This document shows, one piece after another, positions 26,090 through 33,466 of a stretch of 64,000 bases of DNA (the stretch's first letter is position 1; each line of letters opens with the position of its first letter). The notes beneath the pieces are model-generated. The model was not told where the DNA came from and searched no databases. It saw only the letters and a list, made by a program, of their open reading frames with translations. Origin of the DNA: Sabulicella glaciei (GTDB lineage Bacteria; Pseudomonadota; Alphaproteobacteria; Acetobacterales; Acetobacteraceae); contig NZ_JAPFQI010000001.1 of NCBI RefSeq assembly GCF_026183895.1, positions 215,510-279,509 of the forward strand. Reading direction: 5' to 3'. The position numbers and the translations under genes are program-made.

Positions 26090-28033
26090 ATGGCCGCGGA
26101 TATCACCTTGGAAGCCCTGAACCCGGGGCGGGTCAGCGAGGAACTCCGGCTGCTGACCGACGCGCTCCCGGTGCTGGTTTCCTACCTCGATGCGCATGAC
26201 GGAGAGGTGCACTACGCCTTCGTCAACAAGATCTACGAAAGCTGGTTCCCGCGAAGGCGGGAGGAGATCCTGGGCCGGCGCGTGCGCGACGTGGTGGGTG
26301 AGGCGGCCTTCGCGAAGGTGGAGCCCTGGATCCGGCGCGCCCTGGCTGGCGAACGCGTTTCCTTTGAGCAGTTCATGCCCTATGCCGAGGGCAAGCACCG
26401 CCACGTCCAGGTCGAGTATGTTCCGCGCCGTGCCGAGGATGGCCGCATCGTCGGGATCTATGGGCTGGTGCAGGATGTTTCCGAGGCGAGGCGCGCCGAG
26501 GCGGCGCTGCGCGAGCTGAACGAGACGCTGGAACGCCGCGTGGCGGAGCACGCGGCGGAGCGCGATCAGGCATGGCGCAACTCGCGCGACCTCCTCGCCG
26601 TGGTGGATGCGGAAGGCGTGTTCCATGCGGCGAACCCCGCCTGGGAGGCCATCCTGGGTCACAGGCCGGAGGAGGTGGTCGGCCACAACTTCGTGAACTT
26701 CATCTGGCCCGAGGACGCGGAACTGACCCTCGCCGCGCTGGAACAGGCCGCAGGGGCCAGCAACCTCACCAATTTCGAGAATCGCTACACGCACAAGGAC
26801 GGGACCCCGCGCTGGATTTCCTGGCACACCTCCGTGGAGGGCGCGCTGGTTTATGCCTATGGGCGCGACATCACCGCCGAGAAGATGCAGCAGGAGGCGC
26901 TGGGCCAGGCGGAGGATAAGCTGCGCCAGGCGCAGAAGCTGGAGGCGGTCGGGCAGCTCACCGGCGGGGTGGCGCACGACTTCAACAACCTGCTGACCAT
27001 CATCGGTGCCTCGGTGGATTTCCTGCGCCGTCCTGACCTGCCGGAGGAGCGGCGCGAGCGCTACCTGAACGCCATCGCCGAGACCGCGGACCGGGCGGCG
27101 AAGCTGACCGGTCAGCTTCTTGCCTTCGCGCGGCGCCAGGCGCTGCGGCCCGAAGTGTTCGACGTCGCCGAGCGCATGCGCGGCATTGCCGACATGATGC
27201 GCACCATCGTGGGCTCTCGCATCGTCATCGTGACCGACTTCGCCGAGGCACCCTGTTTCATCGAGGCCGACGCCAGCCAGTTCGAGACGGCCCTGGTGAA
27301 CATGGTGGTGAACGCCCGCGATGCGATGGACGGGGAGGGTACGCTCGTCGTGCGGGTTCGCCCCGCGCCGGGTCGGCCGCGCGGCTCCGGCGAGGTCGTC
27401 GAGGTGGCGCTGTCGGACACCGGCGCCGGTATTCCGCCGGACAAGCTGCCGCAGATCTTCGAGCCCTTCTTCACCACCAAGGAGGTGGGCAAAGGAACCG
27501 GCCTCGGCCTGTCGCAGGTCTACGGCTTCGCCAAGCAATCGGGCGGCGACGTCGCCGTCGAGAGCCCACCAGGACAGGGCGCCACCTTCACCCTCCTCCT
27601 GCCGCGGGTAGCGCCCCCGGAGCCCGTGGACGCCTCCGGCCGCGACCGCGACGCGGCGATGGAGGATGGGCGCGGCCGCCGCGTCCTGGTGGTCGAGGAC
27701 AACGCGGATGTCGGGACCTTCTCGACCCAGTTGTTGCAGGATCTGGGCTACGAGACGGTCTGGGCCGCCAATGCGGGGGAGGCGCTGCACCACCTGTCCG
27801 AGGGGCGCTTCGATGCCGTGTTCTCCGATGTCGTGATGCCGGGCATGAGCGGAATCGAGCTGGGGCTCGAAATCCGGCGCCGCCACCCGGGCCTGCCCGT
27901 CGTGCTCACCTCGGGCTACAGCCATGTGCTCGCTTCCGAAGGACGGCATGGCTTCGAGCTGCTCCAGAAACCCTATGCCGCTGCGGAGCTTTCCCGCGTG
28001 CTGCGCCAGGCCACGACGCGCCGGGGCCTGTGA
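26090..28033 (+). CDS. Hybrid sensor histidine kinase/response regulator (PAS-PAS-HK-REC)
   Basis: A 647-residue soluble hybrid kinase: PAS (about 15-135), coiled linker ([13 protein letters not shown]), PAS (160-265), HisKA with H296 in GGVAHDFNN, HATPase_c with DTGAGIPP and [10 protein letters not shown], then a receiver domain with phospho-acceptor D580 in FSDVVMPG. From about residue 278 it is almost the same as the divergent kinase, while the sensory part differs (PAS-PAS rather than PAS-GAF-PAS). The ATG at 26090 with GGGAGG upstream is the start; the frame is open for a further 100 codons but those residues are not PAS-like. No DNA-binding output gene is adjacent. Confidence 0.95.
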   Translation: MAADITLEALNPGRVSEELRLLTDALPVLVSYLDAHDGEVHYAFVNKIYESWFPRRREEILGRRVRDVVGEAAFAKVEPWIRRALAGERVSFEQFMPYAEGKHRHVQVEYVPRRAEDGRIVGIYGLVQDVSEARRAEAALRELNETLERRVAEHAAERDQAWRNSRDLLAVVDAEGVFHAANPAWEAILGHRPEEVVGHNFVNFIWPEDAELTLAALEQAAGASNLTNFENRYTHKDGTPRWISWHTSVEGALVYAYGRDITAEKMQQEALGQAEDKLRQAQKLEAVGQLTGGVAHDFNNLLTIIGASVDFLRRPDLPEERRERYLNAIAETADRAAKLTGQLLAFARRQALRPEVFDVAERMRGIADMMRTIVGSRIVIVTDFAEAPCFIEADASQFETALVNMVVNARDAMDGEGTLVVRVRPAPGRPRGSGEVVEVALSDTGAGIPPDKLPQIFEPFFTTKEVGKGTGLGLSQVYGFAKQSGGDVAVESPPGQGATFTLLLPRVAPPEPVDASGRDRDAAMEDGRGRRVLVVEDNADVGTFSTQLLQDLGYETVWAANAGEALHHLSEGRFDAVFSDVVMPGMSGIELGLEIRRRHPGLPVVLTSGYSHVLASEGRHGFELLQKPYAAAELSRVLRQATTRRGL

Positions 28034-28112
28034 GCGCTGCGTTGTGCTCCGGCGCGCCTGCATGCGAGCATCGGCGCGAAAGGGCCGCTGAAAGCAGCCT
28101 GGGAGGGAAGCC

Positions 28113-28946
28113 ATGCACATCACCCGTCGTCGCATCCTGACGTTGTCCGCGGCGCCGTGTGCCGCCCCGCTGCTGGCGTGGGCCGCCATCGCGCCGGGAC
28201 GAGTCCATGCACAATCCGCGCCCCGCGAGGTTGCTTCGGTCCTGGCCCCGAGCGGAACGCTGCGCGTGGCCATCAACTACGGAAACCCGGTGCTGGCGCA
28301 GCGCCACCCCGCGAGCAGCGTGCCGCGCGGATTGTCAGTGGACCTGGCCAACGAGATCGGCCGACGCCTTGGCCTGCCCATCCAGTTCGTCACCTACGAC
28401 GCCGCTGGGCGCGTGACCGATGCGCGGCGGGAAGGGGCGTGGGATCTGTGCTTCCTTGCCGTCGATCCGGTGCGCGCGCAGGGCATCCGCTTCACCGCGC
28501 CTTATGTCGTGATCGAGGGCACCTACCTCGTCGCCGAGGCGTCGCCCCTGCGCCGTATCGAGGAGGTTGACCGACCCGGCACGCGGATCTCGGTGGCTCG
28601 GGGCAGCGCCTATGACCTCTTTCTGTCGCGCGAGCTGCGCCAGGCGCAGATCGTGCGCGTCGGGACTTCGCCCGAGGCGGTGGAGGTATTCCGGCGCGAC
28701 GCGCTGGAAGCCGCGGCCGGGGTGAAGCAACCCTTGATCGACTACGCCGCCGCAAACCCGGGCTTCCGCGTGATCCCAGGGCGGTTCATGGTGATCGAGC
28801 AGGCGATCGGCATCCCGCAGGAGCGCGAGGCGGCGCTGCCTTGGCTGCGCGCCTTCGTGGAGGAGATGAAGGCCTCCGGCGTCGTCGCCCGCGGGCTGGA
28901 GGCGACAGGCCAGCGAAGTGCGACGGTGGCGCCGTCAGCCCCCTAG
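28113..28946 (+). CDS. Amino-acid-type ABC transporter substrate-binding protein (SBP_bac_3)
   Basis: A 277-residue periplasmic binding protein with signal peptide MHITRRRILTLSAAPCAAPLLAW...VHAQ and the family-3 fold: GTLRVAINYGNP, SVDLANEIGRRLGLPIQFV, then WDLCFLAVDPVRAQGI. These proteins bind polar amino acids or related small molecules. No permease is present. It lies 79 bp after the hybrid kinase, same strand, so it might feed or tune that sensor, or be co-transcribed by chance. GGGAGGGAAG precedes the ATG. Confidence 0.9.
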   Translation: MHITRRRILTLSAAPCAAPLLAWAAIAPGRVHAQSAPREVASVLAPSGTLRVAINYGNPVLAQRHPASSVPRGLSVDLANEIGRRLGLPIQFVTYDAAGRVTDARREGAWDLCFLAVDPVRAQGIRFTAPYVVIEGTYLVAEASPLRRIEEVDRPGTRISVARGSAYDLFLSRELRQAQIVRVGTSPEAVEVFRRDALEAAAGVKQPLIDYAAANPGFRVIPGRFMVIEQAIGIPQEREAALPWLRAFVEEMKASGVVARGLEATGQRSATVAPSAP

Positions 28947-29076
28947 GCGCATTCGTCCCGTCTTTCGTCACGCGCCGCGAATCGGCGGATTTCTGCCGAT
29001 TCGCCTTGCAGCGCGCCCCAGCGTTCGCCATGTACGGAACAGGAACGAACGCTCGCCGGGACGCGGAGGCCCATCC

Positions 29077-31440
29077 TTGCTACACCAGGGTGACACGACG
29101 GGCATCCCTTGCGCGCCCCGGCTGGCCGGGCGTGGGTTCATCGGGCGTGTCCATGTCGAGGCCGTGCTGTACGCCGCCGCCGACGAGCGCTTCCACCTCC
29201 TGCGCGTCTCGGGTGAGGCGCTGCGGGCGCTCGGTTCCGGGGCCCTTCCACTTCGCTGCCGCAACGGCTCCGGCTCCGGCATCGCGCCGGGCACGGCGCT
29301 GGATGTCGAGGGCAGCTTCGTCGAGGGGCGCGACCGCATGCTGCTGCACGCCGAGGTGGTGCGGCGCGTGCCGGTGGAGGAAGCCTTCGGGCTGGAAGCC
29401 TGGCTGCGCTCCGCGGGTATCGCCGGGGTGGGCCGGCGCCGCGCCGCCGGGATCGCCGCCGCGCTCGGCCCAGAATGGCAGGAAGGCATGCGCGACCCGC
29501 GCCGGCTTTCCGCGGTCAAGGGCATTTCCCGCGCCGTGGCGGAGCGGATCAGCACCTCCTGGCAGGAGGATCTGCGCCGCAACGAGGCGCAGGCGCGGCT
29601 GCTCGGCATCGGGCTTTCCCCCTCCCAGGCCCGCGCCTTCGCGGCCCGCCACGGCGGGGTGGATGCACTGCGCATGCTGGAGGAGGATCCGTGGCGCGCC
29701 TGCCGCGACGTGGCGGGCATCGGCTTCGACACGGCGGACCGCGTGGCCCGCGCCCTGGGCTTTGCCGCCGACGATCCGCGCCGCCTCCAGGCCGGCTGTG
29801 TCGCGGCCGCGGAAGCGGCGCTGGGCGCCTCGGGCGGCACCCGCATGGGCGAGATGGACTTGGTCGGCGAGGCGTCGCGTCTCCTCGCCGTGGCGCCGGA
29901 GCTGGCGGCGGAGGCCTTGCAGGACGTGCTGGACCTGCCCGGGCCGCCGCTCGGCGTGTGTCCGGAGACGGGACATATCGGGTTGCGGCGGCTGGAGGAG
30001 CGCGAGTTGCAGGTGGCGCGCCACCTCCGGCGCCTCGCCCGCGGGGCAGGGTTGATGGCGCGCGAAGCCGCGGAGGCGGAGATCGCCCGCGCCGAGACGG
30101 AGACCGGCATCCGGCTGGACCGCGATGCGGGGCAGTTCGACGCGGCGGCCGCAGCCCTGTCGCACGGCGTCTCGGTCATCACCGGCGGGCCCGGAACCGG
30201 CAAGACGACGGTGCTGCGCGTCATCGTGCGCGCTGTGGTCAACGCGCTGCGCCTGCCGCCCGACCATTACGGCATCACCCTCGCGGCCCCCACTGGACGC
30301 GCCGCGCGGCGGCTGCGCGACGTCACGGGGCGCCGGGCGGCGACGCTGCATCAGACGCTGCGCCTCGGCATGGGGCGGGGCGGACGCGTCTACCATGCCG
30401 ACAACCCGCTGCCCTCAGACTTCATCATCGTGGACGAGACCTCCATGCTCGACTTGGAGATGGCGGAACGGCTGCTCCGCGCGGTGGCCAGCGGCTCGAC
30501 CCTGCTGCTGGTGGGGGATGCGGACCAGCTTCCCCCGGTCGGCCCCGGCCAAGTGCTGCGTGACGTGATCGAAAGCGGCGCCGTGCCGGTGACCCGGCTG
30601 ACGCGCGTCCGTCGCACCGCCGAGGGGGTGGAGATCCCGCTCGCCACGGCGCGTATCCGCGAAGGGCTGCACCCGGTGCCTGAAGGTCGCACCCTGCTGG
30701 GGGTGCATTTGATCGAAACCTCCGATGGGCGCGTGGTCGAACGGGTCCGACAATTGATGGAAGGGCGCATCGCCACGCTGGGTCTGGACCCCGCGACGGA
30801 GGTGCAGATCCTGGCCGCGCGGCGCCACGGCGCCTGCGGGGTGGTCGCGCTGAACGAGGCGGTGAAGCGCATCCTCGTGCCGGATCGCGGCGGGGAGCTG
30901 CTCGTGGGCGGCACAGGCTTCGCGCCAGGCGACCGCGTCATGGCGGTCCGCAACGACCCGCGTGCCGACGTGAGCAACGGCGACATCGGCACGGTGGAGA
31001 CGGTGTCGGAGGGGGGCGTGTCCGTCCTTTTTCCCGGACGGCCCGATGCCGTGGGCTTCCTGCGCGAGGAGGCGGAGTGCCTGATCCATGCCCGTGCCGC
31101 GACCATCCACAAGAGCCAGGGCTCGGAGTTCGAGGGGGTCATCGTGGTGGCGGCCGAGGAACACGGACGGATGCTGGATCGCAACCTGCTGTATACGGCG
31201 GTGTCGCGGGCGCGGAAGGCCGTGGTGCTCGTGGGGCCGCGTTCGGCTGTCCTGCGCGCGGTGCGGACGGAAGGGTCGAGGCGCAACACGGGGTTGCGAC
31301 GTTTGCTGCAATTGGACGCGCGGGAAGTGGAGCAGCGCCATCGTTTTCTGCTCCCCGCCTCCCCATATCCATCGTGGCGTCGCGCCGCGCAGGACACGCC
31401 GAGTATTCCTTCACCCGATGTGAGACTTGAGGGTCATTGA
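29077..31440 (+). CDS. recD2: RecD2-like SF1B DNA helicase
   Basis: A 787-residue ATP-dependent 5'-3' DNA helicase. An N-terminal OB-like segment (FIGRVHVEAVLYAAADERFHLLRV), helix-hairpin-helix repeats (about 112-225), Walker A GGPGTGKTT at 370-378, Walker B IIVDETSMLD, GDADQLPPVGPGQVL, and the C-terminal UvrD-like motif TIHKSQGSEFEGVIVV with YTAVSRARK give the RecD2 order. I place the start at TTG 29077, which has GGAGG seven bases upstream, because the extra frame before it is Arg-rich and has no ribosome-binding site. It opens the repair island and would unwind ends for the annealing and nuclease proteins encoded next. Confidence 0.92.
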   Translation: MLHQGDTTGIPCAPRLAGRGFIGRVHVEAVLYAAADERFHLLRVSGEALRALGSGALPLRCRNGSGSGIAPGTALDVEGSFVEGRDRMLLHAEVVRRVPVEEAFGLEAWLRSAGIAGVGRRRAAGIAAALGPEWQEGMRDPRRLSAVKGISRAVAERISTSWQEDLRRNEAQARLLGIGLSPSQARAFAARHGGVDALRMLEEDPWRACRDVAGIGFDTADRVARALGFAADDPRRLQAGCVAAAEAALGASGGTRMGEMDLVGEASRLLAVAPELAAEALQDVLDLPGPPLGVCPETGHIGLRRLEERELQVARHLRRLARGAGLMAREAAEAEIARAETETGIRLDRDAGQFDAAAAALSHGVSVITGGPGTGKTTVLRVIVRAVVNALRLPPDHYGITLAAPTGRAARRLRDVTGRRAATLHQTLRLGMGRGGRVYHADNPLPSDFIIVDETSMLDLEMAERLLRAVASGSTLLLVGDADQLPPVGPGQVLRDVIESGAVPVTRLTRVRRTAEGVEIPLATARIREGLHPVPEGRTLLGVHLIETSDGRVVERVRQLMEGRIATLGLDPATEVQILAARRHGACGVVALNEAVKRILVPDRGGELLVGGTGFAPGDRVMAVRNDPRADVSNGDIGTVETVSEGGVSVLFPGRPDAVGFLREEAECLIHARAATIHKSQGSEFEGVIVVAAEEHGRMLDRNLLYTAVSRARKAVVLVGPRSAVLRAVRTEGSRRNTGLRRLLQLDAREVEQRHRFLLPASPYPSWRRAAQDTPSIPSPDVRLEGH

Positions 31441-31564
31441 CGACTTTCCGCAGTCGGGAAGGTCCGTCACGATGACTTTGCGTCTCAGCTGGAATGCTTG
31501 GGAAAGGTCCTGGAAGATTCGTTGATTTCCGGGGTGGAACGGCAGATTCCCCCTTGAAAAAACG

Positions 31565-31579
31565 GAACAGAAATAGAAC
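31565..31579 (+). promoter_or_regulatory. LexA (SOS) box upstream of the Rad52-like operon
   Basis: GAAC-N7-GAAC with spacer AGAAATA, the reverse-complement form of the alphaproteobacterial SOS box GTTC-N7-GTTC. It lies just after a TTGAAA (31554-31559), a possible -35 element, and 106 bp before the GTG start of the Rad52-like gene, in a locally AT-rich patch. Binding by LexA is inferred from the exact motif and from the repair genes that follow. Confidence 0.8.
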
Positions 31580-31684
31580 ATAGGGCATGCCAGCCGTGGC
31601 GCGGCCGGTGCGCTCCCGCTTCGGGGAAGTGCCGCCAAGCGCCCTCGTGGCGCTGGCGGAAGCACGCAAGAGAGGAAGGCCCCC

Positions 31685-32485
31685 GTGCCCATCGATCCCA
31701 AGGCCGACACGATGCTCCTCTGGTCTCGCGAGGAGCCGACCGACCCGAAGTACACCAAGCCCTTCACCCGTTCCGGCGGGTTCCGCGGCACGGCCATCAA
31801 CGCGACCTACGTCCGAAAGCGCCTGACCCATGCCTTCGGCCCGGTCGGCCTCGGCTGGGGCGTGGAGGTGCTGGCCGATGACGTGGTGCCCGGCGCGCCG
31901 GTCATCGACGGTTCCGGGCGCGTGCTTGGCCAGGAAAGCGTGCAGCGCATGCGCATCCGCTTCTGGTACCACCCCGCCGGCTGCCGGCAGGGCGAGGACG
32001 GCGCGCTGGCGCCGCTCGGCCCGCGCGCGCAGTCCGAGCAGGTCGGGCAGACCACCTACGTTTCCTGGCGCCGTGGCAAGAACGGCGAGGCCGGCCGCTT
32101 CGAGACGGACGAGGAGGCGTGGAAGAAGTCGCTGACCGATGCGCTGACCAAGGCGGCGTCCGAGGTCGGCATCGGTGCCGACGTCCATCTCGGCCGCTTC
32201 GACGACGTGAAGTACGTCGAGGCCCGCAACCAGGATGCGGAGGCCGAGCAGGTCGCGGCCGAGGGCGCGGCGCGCATGGGCGACCTCCAGGAAGCCCGCG
32301 ACAACGCGACGGGCCTGCTGGAGCGGCTGGAAGCCGTCACGGATGGCGAGGGCTACAACAGCGCGATGGCGGCGGCGCTCAAGCTGCGTCCCTCGCTGCT
32401 GCGCCTGGGCCTGCGCGAGGAGATCGACGCCCTGCGGGCGGCGATGGAGAAGGCGAAGCGCCGCGTCGCCAAGGCCGCGGCCTGA
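31685..32485 (+). CDS. Rad52-superfamily-like single-strand annealing protein
   Basis: A 266-residue protein whose first 190 residues resemble phage and plasmid annealing proteins of the Rad52/Sak/DUF1071 kind. It opens MLLWSREEPTDPKYTKPF, then FRGTAINATYVRKRLTHAFGP and GWGVEVLADDVV, with TDALTKAASEVGIGADVHLG further on. The tail (after about 190) is helical and charged. Such proteins coat single strands and anneal homologous DNA during break repair. GTG at 31685 is used because GAGGAAGG precedes it; an ATG nine codons later is possible. It is first in the SOS-boxed operon, eleven bases before the metallopeptidase gene. Confidence 0.82.
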   Translation: MPIDPKADTMLLWSREEPTDPKYTKPFTRSGGFRGTAINATYVRKRLTHAFGPVGLGWGVEVLADDVVPGAPVIDGSGRVLGQESVQRMRIRFWYHPAGCRQGEDGALAPLGPRAQSEQVGQTTYVSWRRGKNGEAGRFETDEEAWKKSLTDALTKAASEVGIGADVHLGRFDDVKYVEARNQDAEAEQVAAEGAARMGDLQEARDNATGLLERLEAVTDGEGYNSAMAAALKLRPSLLRLGLREEIDALRAAMEKAKRRVAKAAA

Positions 32486-32496
32486 GGAATCCGATT

Positions 32497-33117
32497 ATGG
32501 ACCAGATGTCCCGCACCCAGGACCTCACTTTCGCGCCGGATCGCCCGGTGCTGGTGAAGCCCCTGCGCGCCAGCCGCGAAGCCGTCGAGGCGGCGGCGGA
32601 CGCGCTGGGCGCGCGGCTCGGCTTCGCGCCGGGGGAAAGGCTGGAGGAGGCGGTCGCCCGCCTCGGCGGCCGCATCCATCGCGGCGGACCGAACCTTTGG
32701 TTTCGCGGCCAGCGCCTGTCCTTCCTCGCCGATGCGCCGGACCGTTTCGAGGTGCATCTGCTGGGAATCACGACGCCCGCCCGCGCGCGGCTCGACCTCG
32801 CGCATGAGCTGGCGCATTTCGTGCTGCACGACCTGGCGCTGCGGCAGGAGAATGGCGAGGGCCTCCGCACGGCCGCCCCCTCCATGGTCAGCCCGCACGA
32901 CGTCGAGGGGCAGCGCGCCGATCTGGAAGCCTTCTGGTTCGCGCATCAGATCCTGATGCCCGCTTCCGCGTTCTGCGCGGCCTGGGCGGATGGCGCGGAT
33001 GATATCTCAGCGGAAGACCGTCTGCACCGCGTCGCCACGCGTTTCGGCGTGCCGCTGCGCAGCGCCGAGGTGCGTGCCGAGTATCTGGGCCTGGAGACGG
33101 GCCGGCAGGCGGCCTAG
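32497..33117 (+). CDS. ImmA/IrrE-family zinc metallopeptidase
   Basis: A 206-residue protein with zinc-binding HELAH at residues 103-107 (LDLAHELAHFVLHD) and the later conserved DLEAFWFAHQILMPASAF, which supplies the third ligand and the family's FAxxLLMP signature. ImmA/IrrE peptidases cleave XRE-type repressors after DNA damage, releasing mobile elements or, in Deinococcus, repair genes. An XRE regulator gene stands 3.2 kb away at the end of this island, so that protein is the natural candidate substrate. Second gene of the operon, 11 bp after the Rad52-like gene. Confidence 0.9.
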   Translation: MDQMSRTQDLTFAPDRPVLVKPLRASREAVEAAADALGARLGFAPGERLEEAVARLGGRIHRGGPNLWFRGQRLSFLADAPDRFEVHLLGITTPARARLDLAHELAHFVLHDLALRQENGEGLRTAAPSMVSPHDVEGQRADLEAFWFAHQILMPASAFCAAWADGADDISAEDRLHRVATRFGVPLRSAEVRAEYLGLETGRQAA

Positions 33118-33148
33118 GATCGCGTTCCGCCAAACGGGAGCAACACCC

Positions 33149-33466
33149 ATGCCCGGTCCGCGACCCAAGTCCGAAGCCAGGGACGGCCACGCCGCGCGCC
33201 TGGCCGCGCTGGCCGACCGGCTGCGCCGCGCCCAGGCGACGGAGATCCGTCTCGACGAGAAGCTGCGCCAGCTTCAGGCCGAGCAGGAGGAGAACCGCCG
33301 CCGCGCCCGCGAGGAGTTCGGCACGGACGACCCCGACGCCCTGCGCCGCATCGCTGAGGAACGACGCGCCGAGGCGGATGTCATGCTGCGCGAGCTTGAG
33401 GCGGCGCTGGACGAGGCGGAGGAGGCCATCGCCCAGGCCACGCCCGACGGGGCGGCACCGCGCTGA
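33149..33466 (+). CDS. Small coiled-coil protein preceding the Rad50-like ATPase
   Basis: A 105-residue, highly charged helical protein with heptad-like leucines and alanines (LAALADRLRRAQATEIRLDE, then RRIAEERRAEADVMLRELEA). A break at EEFGTDDPDALR may be a hairpin turn, giving an antiparallel coiled coil. No catalytic motif. Its stop overlaps the ATPase ATG by one base, so tight co-translation suggests a subunit, possibly extending or capping the ATPase's own coils. It is not recognisable as a known family by eye. Confidence 0.8.
   Translation: MPGPRPKSEARDGHAARLAALADRLRRAQATEIRLDEKLRQLQAEQEENRRRAREEFGTDDPDALRRIAEERRAEADVMLRELEAALDEAEEAIAQATPDGAAPR

Noticed and set aside
28918-29076. N-terminal extension of the RecD2-like protein
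   Set aside because: The residues are Arg-rich and unlike RecD2; TTG 29077 has a good ribosome-binding site at the right distance.
31411-31800. Minus-strand frame across the Rad52-like promoter
   Set aside because: It overlaps the LexA box and the real gene start and has no protein-like features.
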